A stretch of DNA of 64,000 bases, taken from assembly GCA_002410505.1 (NCBI GenBank), contig DHSO01000046.1, forward strand, positions 1 through 64,000, in the 5' to 3' direction. Under the pieces are notes generated by a model. That model ran no database searches and was not told the DNA's origin. It saw nothing but the letters and a program-made list of their open reading frames with translations. How positions within the stretch are numbered: position 1 is the first letter of the stretch; each line of letters begins with the position of its first letter. The DNA comes from Cloacimonetes bacterium UBA5284 (lineage in GTDB: Bacteria > Cloacimonadota > Cloacimonadia > Cloacimonadales > Cloacimonadaceae). Position numbers and translations under genes: made by a program. Shown one piece after another: positions 55,335 to 64,000 of the stretch.

Positions 55335-56651
55335 ATGCAGGTAGAATTTAATGCTATCAACGCTGTAACAAAAGAGATCAATATCACCATACCGGCAGAT
55401 GACGCTGTCAAAGCTTGGGAAAAGTATCTGCGCAAAGCAGCCAAACAGGTGGATGTGCCAGGATTCAGAAAGGGAAAAGCTCCGCTAAGCCTGATTGAAA
55501 GAACTCATGGCGCTTTGTTGAAAGACCATTTTATAAAAGACAGTGTGAACGACTACTTTGAGGCAGCCGCCAAAGAACATGATATCAATTATCTGCTGTT
55601 TCCAGACGTGAAAGAAACGCAGTGGGAAAAAGGCAGTGATATGCAGATCAAGATCGAAATCGAGCATGAGCCGTCTATCGAATTTAAGCAATTGGATAAT
55701 CTTGATGTGCCCCATAATCCCATCACTCTGGACAGCGAAGTCGATAAATATCTGGAAGACCTGAAGAATGAAAATGGTACTGTGATTGATGCCGACGAAG
55801 CTGTCGAAAATGACCATGTGCAAGTGGAGCTTAGCTTTAGCCTGCAGGAAAATGTGATTACCAAGAACGCTTCATTTTTTGCGGGCTCCTATCCCGAACA
55901 CCGGGCTTTACCGGAATTGATCGGCAAGAAGATAGGTGATACTATCGAAACAGAACTAAGCGGTATGGATATCAAATTGGTGTCCAGAGACAGCTCATTA
56001 AAGCTGGACAACGAAGCTCAGTTTGCCGTGAAAATAATGGTCAATTCCATAGAGAGGATGCAATATCCCCAGCTCAATGATGACTTTGCCAAAGACATGG
56101 AATTTGATGATATGGCAGCGATGCGCGCCAAGATTTCTGCAGATATGAAGCTGGCAAACGAACACAAAAATATCGACGTGGCAAATTATGCCATCGTGAA
56201 CAAACTCTATGTGGATAACAAGTTCGATCTGCCCGTCAAAACCATCGGTTATCTTGCTCAGCAGGAAGCTCAGAACCATCCGAATAAACAGTACCATCAA
56301 TTCCTGGAGTATCAATATCGCATGCAGATATCCCAGGAAATGATTACCATGTACATTTTAAATCAACTGCGCACACAGATGGAGATCGAAATCACAGACG
56401 ATATGTTTGAGGATTATGTGAAACACGAAGCCATCCTTGCCGACCACACTGTGGATGCCTATAAAGATAAGCATAAAGACGAGATTGCCAGCAATGAATT
56501 CAAAAATGGTGTGAAAAACTTCTACATACTGCGTAAGCTGGCTGAAACTGCCAATTTCTTCATACCTGAACCCGAAGCAGCTCCGGAAGAAACTACGGAT
56601 GCTGAGACGGTTGCAGTTAATCAGGAAGAAAACGAAGCCAAATCGGAGTAA
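55335..56651 (+). CDS. tig: Trigger factor
   Basis: Ribosome-bound chaperone. This 438-aa protein has the N-terminal ribosome-binding signature V-P-G-F-R-K-G-K-A-P (about 42-51), followed by a region in place of the FKBP-type prolyl isomerase domain (roughly 150-240) and a helical C-terminal chaperone domain. The middle domain is diverged and I cannot be sure that isomerase residues are kept. The tail is acidic (E-A-A-P-E-E-T-T). AAGGAG precedes the ATG. The order tig-clpP-clpX is the common bacterial arrangement, and the three genes are closely spaced. Confidence 0.93.
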   Translation: MQVEFNAINAVTKEINITIPADDAVKAWEKYLRKAAKQVDVPGFRKGKAPLSLIERTHGALLKDHFIKDSVNDYFEAAAKEHDINYLLFPDVKETQWEKGSDMQIKIEIEHEPSIEFKQLDNLDVPHNPITLDSEVDKYLEDLKNENGTVIDADEAVENDHVQVELSFSLQENVITKNASFFAGSYPEHRALPELIGKKIGDTIETELSGMDIKLVSRDSSLKLDNEAQFAVKIMVNSIERMQYPQLNDDFAKDMEFDDMAAMRAKISADMKLANEHKNIDVANYAIVNKLYVDNKFDLPVKTIGYLAQQEAQNHPNKQYHQFLEYQYRMQISQEMITMYILNQLRTQMEIEITDDMFEDYVKHEAILADHTVDAYKDKHKDEIASNEFKNGVKNFYILRKLAETANFFIPEPEAAPEETTDAETVAVNQEENEAKSE

Positions 56652-56657
56652 AACAAT

Positions 56658-57257
56658 ATGAACTATATCCCAATGGTGATCGAACAAGTGGGCCGCGGAG
56701 AGCGTGCTTACGACATCTACAGCCGTCTATTGAAGGATCGCATCGTATTTGTAGGTGGTGGGATCGACGACACTATGGCCAATACTGTGGTCGCACAATT
56801 GCTGCATCTGGAAGGCGAAGACGCCACCAAGGATATCTATATGTATATCAATAGTCCCGGAGGCAGCATCAGCAGCGGATTGGCAATCTACGATACCATG
56901 CAATACATCAAGCCTGCGGTTTCCACTATCTGCATCGGCATGGCTGCTTCCATGGCTGCCGTGTTACTGGCAGCGGGGGCCAAGGGCAAACGTACGGCTC
57001 TGCCCAATAGCCGGATCATGATACATCAACCTTGGGGCGGCACTCAGGGTCGTGCGGCGGACATCGAAATTCAAGCGAAGGAAATCCTGTATCTGCGTGG
57101 TAGAATGAATGAGATTCTGCACCATCATACCGGCAAATCCATCGATCAAATAGCCGTGGATACGGATCGGGATTATTTCCTGAGCGCGAAAGAAGCCATG
57201 GCATACGGCTTGATAGACGAGGTTTTGGCGCGTAGAGACGATAAACAGGAGAAATAG
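56658..57257 (+). CDS. clpP: ATP-dependent Clp protease proteolytic subunit
   Basis: A 199-aa serine peptidase that forms the tetradecameric ClpP barrel. The catalytic triad is Ser98 (M-A-A-S-M), His123 (M-I-H-Q-P) and Asp172 (D-T-D-R-D), matching E. coli ClpP positions. It starts seven bases after tig and is followed immediately by clpX, its unfoldase partner. Confidence 0.97.
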   Translation: MNYIPMVIEQVGRGERAYDIYSRLLKDRIVFVGGGIDDTMANTVVAQLLHLEGEDATKDIYMYINSPGGSISSGLAIYDTMQYIKPAVSTICIGMAASMAAVLLAAGAKGKRTALPNSRIMIHQPWGGTQGRAADIEIQAKEILYLRGRMNEILHHHTGKSIDQIAVDTDRDYFLSAKEAMAYGLIDEVLARRDDKQEK

Positions 57258-57258
57258 T

Positions 57259-58503
57259 TTGGATAAGAATAAAAACCTAAGCTGTTCCTTTTGCGGGCGC
57301 AGTGAAGATGATGTGAAAAACCTGATTCGAGGCATTGCGGGAAACATCTGCGACGAATGTATCGAGATGTGTCACACCATCGTGAACACGAACAGTCCGG
57401 AAAAGGAAGCCGAAGACTTTCAAATGCCGCTACCCAGCCAGATCAAGAGCTATCTCGATCAATACGTGATCGGTCAGGAAGGTGCCAAGGAGATCATCGC
57501 GGTGGCAGTGTACAACCACTACAAGCGGATTTTTCGGCAGAGCAGTTCGGATGAGATCGAATTGGAGAAAAGCAATATACTCATGATCGGTCCCACTGGC
57601 AGCGGTAAAACCCTCATCGCACAGACTCTGGCCCGCTTCCTCAAAGTTCCTTTTGCCATCAGCGATGCCACCACCCTCACCGAAGCTGGATATGTGGGTG
57701 AAGATGTGGAAAACATTCTGGTACGCTTGTTGCAAAATGCGGATTACGATGTTGAACGTGCCGAAAGAGGCATCGTGTATATAGATGAGATCGACAAAAT
57801 ATCGCGCAAAAGCGAAACTCCGTCAATTACCAGAGACGTTTCCGGTGAAGGCGTGCAGCAAGCGCTGTTAAAAATCCTGGAGGGTACAAAAGTAAATGTT
57901 CCTCCCAAAGGCGGTCGAAAGCATCCGCAACAGGAATTCATCGAGATCGATACCAAAAACATACTATTCATCGCGGGTGGCGCATTCTTTGGTCTGGAAA
58001 AGATCATCAAAGAACGTACCGACAAAAAAGCCATCGGGTTCGATGTGGAACTGGGCACCAAACAGGATGAGACGAATATCTTCGATCTCACCGGTCCGCA
58101 GGATCTGCTTCGATATGGTCTGATCCCGGAGCTGATCGGCCGTATGCCGGTGATCTGTACTCTGCACGAGCTTAGCGAAGAAGCCTTGATCGACATCCTT
58201 ACCGAGCCCAAAAACGCCATCTGCAAACAGTATGTAAAGCTTTTTGAGATGGATGGAGTTCAATTGGGTTTTGATACCGAAGCGCTGAAGGAGATTGCCG
58301 GAATTGCGCTGTCTCAAAAAACGGGAGCCCGGGGACTGCGCTCCATCATGGAACGCTTTATGTTACGGATAATGTACGACATCCCGGATCGTGCCGATAT
58401 ACAGGCATGCCGCATCACCAAAGAAGTGGTGGCAGAAAAAGCCGATCCCGTATATACCTTCATCAAACCGGTGCGCGGGAAAGCAAAGGCGGCAGCCGAA
58501 TAA
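57259..58503 (+). CDS. clpX: ATP-dependent Clp protease ATP-binding subunit ClpX
   Basis: A 414-aa unfoldase. It has an N-terminal C4 zinc domain (C9, C12, C31, C34), Walker A G-P-T-G-S-G-K-T, Walker [10 protein letters not shown], sensor A-G-G-A-F and C-terminal Arg finger T-G-A-R-G-L-R-S. The start is TTG 57259, two bases after the clpP stop, with CAGGAGAAA as ribosome site. Confidence 0.97.
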   Translation: MDKNKNLSCSFCGRSEDDVKNLIRGIAGNICDECIEMCHTIVNTNSPEKEAEDFQMPLPSQIKSYLDQYVIGQEGAKEIIAVAVYNHYKRIFRQSSSDEIELEKSNILMIGPTGSGKTLIAQTLARFLKVPFAISDATTLTEAGYVGEDVENILVRLLQNADYDVERAERGIVYIDEIDKISRKSETPSITRDVSGEGVQQALLKILEGTKVNVPPKGGRKHPQQEFIEIDTKNILFIAGGAFFGLEKIIKERTDKKAIGFDVELGTKQDETNIFDLTGPQDLLRYGLIPELIGRMPVICTLHELSEEALIDILTEPKNAICKQYVKLFEMDGVQLGFDTEALKEIAGIALSQKTGARGLRSIMERFMLRIMYDIPDRADIQACRITKEVVAEKADPVYTFIKPVRGKAKAAAE

Positions 58504-58513
58504 GGTATTTCTG

Positions 58514-59053
58514 ATGAAGCGAATCACATTGATTCTTATGGCGCTGATGATGCTGATCATTGGCGCCTGTTTTCATGAATCGGTATTGGAAGTCAGAAAC
58601 AACAGCTCCGCTGAGGCCTGGGTATCAGTGGAAAACGGGCCGGAATACCATATCCCCGCCAAGGGTTCAAGCACCCTCAGCTATCCTTCTCCTCGCACTA
58701 TGCTCATCCATTACCATGGTCATCATATCCTGCCCGGCCAAATCTTTATCGACATGAATGTAGCAGGCGGAAACTATATGAGTCTGGAGCCAAACTGTGG
58801 AGCTTTGAGGCTGCAAAACAGCTCGGATAGGGATATCGGGGAAATCCGCGTGAGTCCCGCCGGACAAAACACTTGGGGTGAAAATGTCTTACAGACAGAT
58901 CTGGAGGCGCACGAAGACTTTCATATCAGTCTCAGCCCCGGTTTCTATGATCTGAGGATCAAGGATAGACACGGCAATATCTTTTATATCAGCGCGCAGG
59001 AGATAGTACTGGATCTTACCAGGACCTACCTATTCAGCGGCATCAATCCCTGA
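58514..59053 (+). CDS. Predicted lipoprotein of unknown function
   Basis: This 179-aa protein has a signal peptide and lipobox I-G-A-C (Cys19). The body is beta-rich with a repeated pattern of two similar halves (L-E-V-R-N-N-S-S-A-E near 26 and L-R-L-Q-N-S-S-D-R-D near 95). Each half starts a possible beta-sandwich. No family was recognised. AAGGT lies seven bases before the ATG, and the gene begins ten bases after clpX, so it may be read from the clp transcript. Confidence 0.65.
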   Translation: MKRITLILMALMMLIIGACFHESVLEVRNNSSAEAWVSVENGPEYHIPAKGSSTLSYPSPRTMLIHYHGHHILPGQIFIDMNVAGGNYMSLEPNCGALRLQNSSDRDIGEIRVSPAGQNTWGENVLQTDLEAHEDFHISLSPGFYDLRIKDRHGNIFYISAQEIVLDLTRTYLFSGINP

Positions 59054-59329
59054 TCCCTTTCCAAGAACATAGCGCCATTAGTTCCATCACGGTTTTTACA
59101 GCCGACAAATTCCCCTTATGTTGATGCATCTCCACAAATATGCTATGTATATCCGAAAATGCTCATAAATATTCTTGACACCAGAGTAGGTTTGAATGTG
59201 CCTATTCTTATCAAATGATGGTTGCACATCATATATCAGAAGCTGAGATACCGGTAAGCCGGATCCGGGTTAAAACATCCGATCTCTGGCTAAGTCTCAG
59301 ATAAGCCCCATAAGAACAGGGAGGTTCAG

Positions 59330-59905
59330 GTGGGAAACTCTCACAGATGGATATGCTGTCTCGTTGGTATTCTATGTTCAGCACTCAGTCCCGGACTCAG
59401 CGAAGCGCGGACAACCGCTAATCAGGGTAAGCTTCAGTCTGTTACAGTCATAGATTTTATCAACCAAAACGTGCAGGGCGTCAACGCTCGAGGCATCGCG
59501 GAAGGAGTAAGCGGAATCTTTGCCTCCAAGCTATATTCAGATGAGCGTAACGAAGGATATTGCACACTATCTGCGGGTGATGTTCTTGCCCTAGATTTGC
59601 ACACGGAGGGTCACAGTACCGGGATCATAAAGATAAGAATCTATTATGAGACAAGTAAGTCCAATATGAGTCTGGATGCGAGCTTGAAGCTCAAAAAAAG
59701 CTCAGGTTCCACAAGCAGTATTCCGCTGAGATTGGAGTACCGGGAGCGTGGGACTACCGACATCTTTCCTCTATACGACGATGAAGTGACACCTGCCGGA
59801 GCATACTATTTTGAGCTGAGGCCAAAGCAGTTTTTGAGCTTATTTAGATTCTTGCAGAAGGACTTTCTCTGCCTGCAACAAGTAGAAGTATTCTGGGATA
59901 TTTAG
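59330..59905 (+). CDS. Hypothetical exported protein
   Basis: A 191-aa protein starting at GTG 59330 (GGGAGG upstream). It has an N-terminal hydrophobic segment (about 8-22) ending near S-E-A-R, consistent with a signal peptide. The rest is beta-rich with no known motif; cysteines occur mainly in the signal region plus two or so later (Y-C-T-L, F-L-C-L). It is flanked by gaps of ~275 and ~140 bases, so it is probably a single-gene transcript. Confidence 0.55.
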   Translation: MGNSHRWICCLVGILCSALSPGLSEARTTANQGKLQSVTVIDFINQNVQGVNARGIAEGVSGIFASKLYSDERNEGYCTLSAGDVLALDLHTEGHSTGIIKIRIYYETSKSNMSLDASLKLKKSSGSTSSIPLRLEYRERGTTDIFPLYDDEVTPAGAYYFELRPKQFLSLFRFLQKDFLCLQQVEVFWDI

Positions 59906-60045
59906 GCCACAACAGAGAAAAAGCACTGCAGATAGCAGCTATTCCTAGATACCCAAATCTGTCCGCAAGGAAATTGCTGGACATATGGCACACTGCACAA
60001 AAAAATGACTCTCATAAATAAGAATTTAGCAATATGGAGTTTATG

Positions 60046-61272
60046 ATGAAGCAAGAGATTGTGATCCCACGTCGCGAGAAACTACTTAACTCGCTGAAAG
60101 AGCTGGATGCTGTAATCCTCTTTGCCGAGCGTGAAGCAAAGCTGGAGAAGTTTAAACAAGACAACAATTTTCTGTATTTGACGGGATTGAATGCTCCCAA
60201 TGCCATCTATTTCGGATTCAAAAGTGGCAATGGAAACCGGGAATACTTGTTTATCCAGCGCAATGATCCCGAACGCGTAGTATGGGAAGGCAAAAAGCTG
60301 GAAGTAGAGGAAGCCAGAGAGCGGAGCGGCATCAACAATGTTATCTATCTGGACGAATTTGAAGCTATGCTTTCCATGTTTTGCCCGATGATAAACCGCA
60401 TCTATTCAAACATCGGCCAACAAGAGCTGAACGCGCCCATTTCATATGCGATGTTCCGTTTGCAACCGGTCCGTGAGCGCTATCCTCAAATCGCCATTCA
60501 GTGTGTCACAGAAGTTATCAGCCCTCTGCGCAAAGTAAAAGATGATTGGGAGATTATGCAGCTTCAACGGGCCATTGATGTTACCGGAAAAGGCATCATC
60601 GACATCTTGGAGACCGCCGGCGCCGGTATGATGGAGTATGAACTGGAAGCGCTTCTCTTTTATCGTATTCAACGCAGCGGACTGAAACATTGGGGGTTTG
60701 CTCCGATCATCGCTTCCGGCGTGAATGCCACTACCCTGCATTATGAAAAGAATGAGTGCCAGATTGCCTCCAATGATCTCGTATTGATGGATGTGGGAGC
60801 TTCTTACATGAACTATTCTGCAGATATCAGCCGCACATTTCCGGTCAACGGAACCTTTACCGAGCGTCAAAATCAGGTTTACAGTGCCGTTTTGCGAGTA
60901 CAGAAAGAGATAATCGAAATGATAGCTCCGGGTGTCAAACTGAGCGAATTGCAAGTTAAAGCACGCGATTTGATCGCCGGCGAATTGATTGAGCTTGGGT
61001 TGATCAAACATGCTGCTGAAGTCACAAAGTATTATATGCATGGCGTCAGTCACTTCCTGGGCATGGATACTCACGATGTTGGCGGCAGAGAAGCTATCCT
61101 GGAGCCTGGGAACGTGATCACGGTGGAACCTGGCATCTACATACCTGAGGAGAGCATCGGAGTGCGCATCGAAGACGATGTACTGGTGATCGAAGAAGGT
61201 TATTGCGTGCTGAGCCAGAACATACCCAAAGAGATCGACGAATTGGAAGAAATTCTCAAGGGTCGGCAATGA
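60046..61272 (+). CDS. pepP: Xaa-Pro aminopeptidase (M24B)
   Basis: Removes an N-terminal residue before proline. This 408-aa protein has an N-terminal creatinase-like domain (about 1-165) and a pita-bread catalytic domain. Metal ligands are visible: D-V-G-A-S and S-A-D-I-S-R-T-F (two Asp), H-G-V-S-H-F-L-G-M-D-T-H-D (His), V-E-P-G-I-Y and R-I-E-D-D (two Glu). ATG 60046 has GGAG at six bases; the ATG at 60043 and one at 60034 are alternatives. coaD overlaps its stop (ATGA). Confidence 0.93.
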   Translation: MKQEIVIPRREKLLNSLKELDAVILFAEREAKLEKFKQDNNFLYLTGLNAPNAIYFGFKSGNGNREYLFIQRNDPERVVWEGKKLEVEEARERSGINNVIYLDEFEAMLSMFCPMINRIYSNIGQQELNAPISYAMFRLQPVRERYPQIAIQCVTEVISPLRKVKDDWEIMQLQRAIDVTGKGIIDILETAGAGMMEYELEALLFYRIQRSGLKHWGFAPIIASGVNATTLHYEKNECQIASNDLVLMDVGASYMNYSADISRTFPVNGTFTERQNQVYSAVLRVQKEIIEMIAPGVKLSELQVKARDLIAGELIELGLIKHAAEVTKYYMHGVSHFLGMDTHDVGGREAILEPGNVITVEPGIYIPEESIGVRIEDDVLVIEEGYCVLSQNIPKEIDELEEILKGRQ

Positions 61273-61742
61273 AAGCGATCTACCCCGGAACCTTCGACCC
61301 CATTACTTTGGGTCATTTAAACATACTGGAAAAGGCATCGCGGATGTTTGACGAAGTTATTCTCGCCATCGCGGACTACACCGCCAAGCAGACTTACTTC
61401 AATCTGGAAGAGCGAGTAAGGCTTTGCACAGAATCCGCTTTGCTTCTGCCCAACGTAAGAGTGCTTAGCTTTTCGGGATTGGTGGTGGATTTTGCCCACG
61501 AGCAAGATTCCAATGTGATGATTCGTGGTCTGCGCGCCGTGTCAGACTTTGAGTATGAGCTATCTCTGGCTTTGACGAATACAAAACTGAAGCCGGAGAT
61601 CGAGACCATCTTTTTGGTGCCGAGCTTGCGGTATATGTATCTTTCCTCTTCAATGATCCGCCAACTGGCCGAACTTGGCGCGGATCTTCACGACTTCGTC
61701 CCTCCGGCCGTGGACAAAGCCCTAAAGCAAAGATTCAGCTAG
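61269..61742 (+). CDS. coaD: Phosphopantetheine adenylyltransferase
   Basis: The penultimate step of coenzyme A synthesis. The 157-aa protein has P-G-T-F-D-P-I-T-L-G-H (TxGH) and the S-S-S-M-I-R-Q motif. The ATG overlaps the pepP stop by four bases, giving translational coupling. Confidence 0.97.
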   Translation: MKAIYPGTFDPITLGHLNILEKASRMFDEVILAIADYTAKQTYFNLEERVRLCTESALLLPNVRVLSFSGLVVDFAHEQDSNVMIRGLRAVSDFEYELSLALTNTKLKPEIETIFLVPSLRYMYLSSSMIRQLAELGADLHDFVPPAVDKALKQRFS

Positions 61743-61751
61743 AGGGAGATT

Positions 61752-63125
61752 ATGCCAAAAAGAAAGGATAACAGCGAACAAAGCAGCATTTCTGAACGCA
61801 AGCTTCCGGCAGACATTAACGCCGAAGCCGCAGTGCTCTCTGCTATGATTATCGATGCCGATGTGGTGAGCAAGGGTATTGAACAACTCCAAGAACCGTA
61901 TTTTGCCAGACCTGCGCACAAGCTGATTTTCAGAACCATTTGCGAGCTCTTCAACGATGGCATCGAGATCGACGTCCTCACTCTGATAAACAGACTTGAA
62001 CGCAACAATCATCTGGAAAAAGTGGGCGGAGTGCCATATTTGAACGAGATGGCAGATATTGTGGTCTCCAGTGCGAATTTCGATTATCACATAAATATCG
62101 TAACCGAGCAAGCACTACTGAGGCACTTAATCGTTGCCTGCAATGGCATTATCGAATCGTGTTACAGCTCCACAGCACCAGTTAAAACGGTGGTTGATGA
62201 AGCTGAGCAAGCCATCTTTTCCATCGCGGAATTGCCCCAGCATCAAGGCTTTGTAAGGATAGATCAGATCACTACCGAGGTATTGCACAATATCGACCAG
62301 ATTGCTTCCACCAAAAAGCCGGTTACGGGCATCGGCAGTGGCTTTAGCGATCTCGACCGTCTCACCGGAGGTTTTCGTCCCGGTCAATTTATCATCATAG
62401 CTGCGCGTCCCGCGATGGGGAAAACCTCCCTTGCCCTAAATATCGCCTCCCACGCTGCGGTGAACCTGAAAAAGAAAGTAGCCCTGTTTACTATGGAAAT
62501 GGCCGCGGATGAAGTGATTATGAGAATGTTCTCATCTGCTTCAGAAGTTAATATGGACAGTATGTTAAAGGGTTATGGCATGAACGAAGAGAAGCTGATC
62601 CGCATCATGCAGGCATCCGAAGTGCTTGGCACAAAACACATTTACATCGACGAATCGGGCACAAATACACCCCTGGATATCCGTGCGAAAACCCGACGCC
62701 TGGCCGTAGAAGTGGGTGGACTCGATCTCATTATGATCGACTACCTGCAGTTGATGGGCCTGTCCAAAGAGCGTGATAACCGTCAGCAGGAGATCTCAGA
62801 GATTTCCCGCTCCTTGAAAGTGCTGGCGAAAGACATGAAGATCCCCGTGATTGCACTGTCTCAATTGAACCGTATGCTGGAAAACCGTGAAGACAAACGC
62901 CCCCGATTGGCAGACTTGCGTGAATCCGGAGCCATCGAACAAGACGCTGACCTGGTAATGTTTATCTATCGCGATGAATACTACTATCCGGAAAAGACCG
63001 AAAAACCCGGTATCGCCGAGATTATCATCGGCAAAAATCGTCATGGCTCCACCGGAAGTGTGGATTTGGGCTTCGACAAGGAATACACTCTCTTCAGGTC
63101 TCTGGATCTGAGTGAAGAACGCTGA
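61752..63125 (+). CDS. dnaB: Replicative DNA helicase
   Basis: This 457-aa protein has the N-terminal DnaB domain (D-I-N-A-E-A-A-V-L-S-A-M; about 15-115) and the RecA-like core. Walker A is A-R-P-A-M-G-K-T-S near 218, Walker B is L-I-M-I-D-Y-L-Q-L-M, and A-L-S-Q-L-N-R and E-S-G-A-I-E-Q-D-A-D also appear. GGGAG precedes the ATG. No intein was seen. Confidence 0.97.
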   Translation: MPKRKDNSEQSSISERKLPADINAEAAVLSAMIIDADVVSKGIEQLQEPYFARPAHKLIFRTICELFNDGIEIDVLTLINRLERNNHLEKVGGVPYLNEMADIVVSSANFDYHINIVTEQALLRHLIVACNGIIESCYSSTAPVKTVVDEAEQAIFSIAELPQHQGFVRIDQITTEVLHNIDQIASTKKPVTGIGSGFSDLDRLTGGFRPGQFIIIAARPAMGKTSLALNIASHAAVNLKKKVALFTMEMAADEVIMRMFSSASEVNMDSMLKGYGMNEEKLIRIMQASEVLGTKHIYIDESGTNTPLDIRAKTRRLAVEVGGLDLIMIDYLQLMGLSKERDNRQQEISEISRSLKVLAKDMKIPVIALSQLNRMLENREDKRPRLADLRESGAIEQDADLVMFIYRDEYYYPEKTEKPGIAEIIIGKNRHGSTGSVDLGFDKEYTLFRSLDLSEER

Positions 63126-63126
63126 T

Positions 63127-63876
63127 ATGTGGGCAGATCTGTTTGCGGGGATAGGAGAGTATAGCATCTTTATAGGGCGTAGTCTGCGAGGCCTGAAAGC
63201 CCTGCCACGCCGTCGTCTGGAATTTTTGATTCAGTTCAAACGCATCGGCTATGATTCCCTGTTCCTCATCATGCTCACCGCCGCATTTACCGGTTTGGTT
63301 ACCGCTTTGCAGGCAGTATATCAATCCAAAGGATATATCCCTTTGAATCTGTTGAGTGTACTGATCGGTAAATCAACCATGGTGGAGCTGGCTCCGGTGC
63401 TCACCGGTCTGGTGCTTACCGGCAAGATCGGAGCCGCGATGGCAGCTGAGATTGGCTCTATGAAGGTAAGTGAACAGATTGACGCTCTGCACAGTATGAG
63501 CGTGAATCCGCATGAGTTTTTGTATATGCCGCGTATCCTCGCCGGAGTGGTCGCCTTTCCGCTGATCACCATATTCGCCAATGCCATCAGCATCCTCTGT
63601 GCCTGGTATTTTTCTTATCTGAGATATGGCCTGCACTATCACACATTTTTCACTGGTATGCGAGCATATTTTGAGCCTTTTGATCTGTGGAGCGGTTTGC
63701 TAAAATCCATAGTATTCGGGTTCATCATCACCTCGCTGGCCTGTTACTTCGGCGATCGCAGCTATGGAGGCGCCGAAGGTGTGGGCAGATCAACCACGCA
63801 AACGGTGGTTTACGGCTCCGTAGCCATACTGATCATGGATTTTATCGTAGCATGGATACTGTTCGGATCTATGTAA
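63127..63876 (+). CDS. mlaE: MlaE-family ABC transporter permease
   Basis: This 249-aa integral membrane permease of MCE/Mla lipid transporters has about five hydrophobic helices and family motifs L-A-P-V-L-T-G-L, G-K-I-G-A-A-M-A-A-E-I-G-S-M and E-Q-I-D-A-L. It works with an MlaF-type ATPase and an MCE protein to move phospholipids across the envelope; those partners are probably beyond the window end. ATG 63127 follows the dnaB stop by one base; GTG 63112 is an alternative inside dnaB. Confidence 0.9.
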   Translation: MWADLFAGIGEYSIFIGRSLRGLKALPRRRLEFLIQFKRIGYDSLFLIMLTAAFTGLVTALQAVYQSKGYIPLNLLSVLIGKSTMVELAPVLTGLVLTGKIGAAMAAEIGSMKVSEQIDALHSMSVNPHEFLYMPRILAGVVAFPLITIFANAISILCAWYFSYLRYGLHYHTFFTGMRAYFEPFDLWSGLLKSIVFGFIITSLACYFGDRSYGGAEGVGRSTTQTVVYGSVAILIMDFIVAWILFGSM

Positions 63877-64000
63877 GCGCCATTCTTGCCGCGCTATTGC
63901 TGCTATCCCTGTTTGCTTGTTCCAAACCAGAGAATAAGCAATATCCACTCCGAAACACCACTACATCGAATACCATCAGGCTAGCTGCTACAGCAGAATT
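63852..64000 (+). CDS. Start of a predicted lipoprotein (cut by window end)
   Basis: An ATG at 63852, overlapping the end of the mlaE-like gene by 25 bases, opens a frame that runs off the window. It encodes a hydrophobic signal and lipobox (L-L-S-L-F-A-C-S) at about residues 17-24, followed by a polar Asn/Thr-rich stretch. No function can be given; its overlap with mlaE suggests a shared operon. Confidence 0.6.
   Translation, partial: MDTVRIYVSAILAALLLLSLFACSKPENKQYPLRNTTTSNTIRLAATAE

Noticed and set aside
59175..59180. TTGACA before the hypothetical exported gene at 59330
   Set aside because: The nearest TATTCT-type -10 lies 22 bases away, too far for a standard promoter.

Overview
The window (about half G+C, densely coded) looks like a chromosomal segment of a Gram-negative, fermentative anaerobe of the Cloacimonadota / Fibrobacteres-Chlorobi-Bacteroidetes neighbourhood. 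This assignment is an inference. It rests on a giant Ig-repeat surface protein ending in a FlgD-like (type IX-style) C-terminal domain, PorV/PorQ-like and PorE-like envelope proteins, a PPi-type phosphofructokinase, DUF5320 proteins and an MlaE-type permease. No rRNA or phylogenetic marker comparison could be run.

Layout. 1-22600: a 31-codon leader ORF, then a 5,992-aa secreted Ig-repeat protein, a PorV/PorQ-like barrel and a PorE-like TPR/propeller/CRD/OmpA protein. All are on one strand, with GC-rich hairpins in both intercistronic gaps and a strong terminator at the end. 22601-23771: non-coding DNA with a ~100 bp imperfect palindrome and a 335 bp MITE-like nested inverted-repeat element. 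23772-26030: two DUF5320 proteins, a family-4 uracil-DNA glycosylase and a radical SAM enzyme. 26077-28975 (minus): a GLUG-repeat/sorting-domain protein gene that is broken (ATA in place of a start, two frameshifts). 29368-31179 (minus): typA/bipA. 31434-36299: a secreted subtilisin-like protease with a long Ig/ASH-type tail.

36618-43113: a tightly packed seven-gene operon: a polyprenyl-synthase homologue with damaged metal-binding motifs, a PHP phosphatase, an SDR epimerase, a methyltransferase-like protein, a flippase-like membrane protein, a MoxR ATPase and an LVIVD-repeat protein. 43114-44047: a repeat-rich spacer. 44048-49135: uvrA and a GH13 amylase. 49178-50401 (minus): PPi-PFK. 50529-53254: dnaX and a membrane glycosyltransferase. 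53255-53769: a spacer with two 31 bp repeats arranged like a one-spacer CRISPR. 53782-54971: panD-panC. 55218-58503: tRNA-Leu(TAG), tig, clpP, clpX. Then come two small exported proteins, pepP, coaD, dnaB, an mlaE-like permease and the start of a lipoprotein gene cut by the window end.

The most unusual parts are the giant-protein/PorV/PorE locus with its coupled leader ORF, and the 36.7-43.1 kb operon headed by a probably non-canonical prenyl-synthase homologue. All functions come from reading motifs in the translated sequence; no database search was possible.
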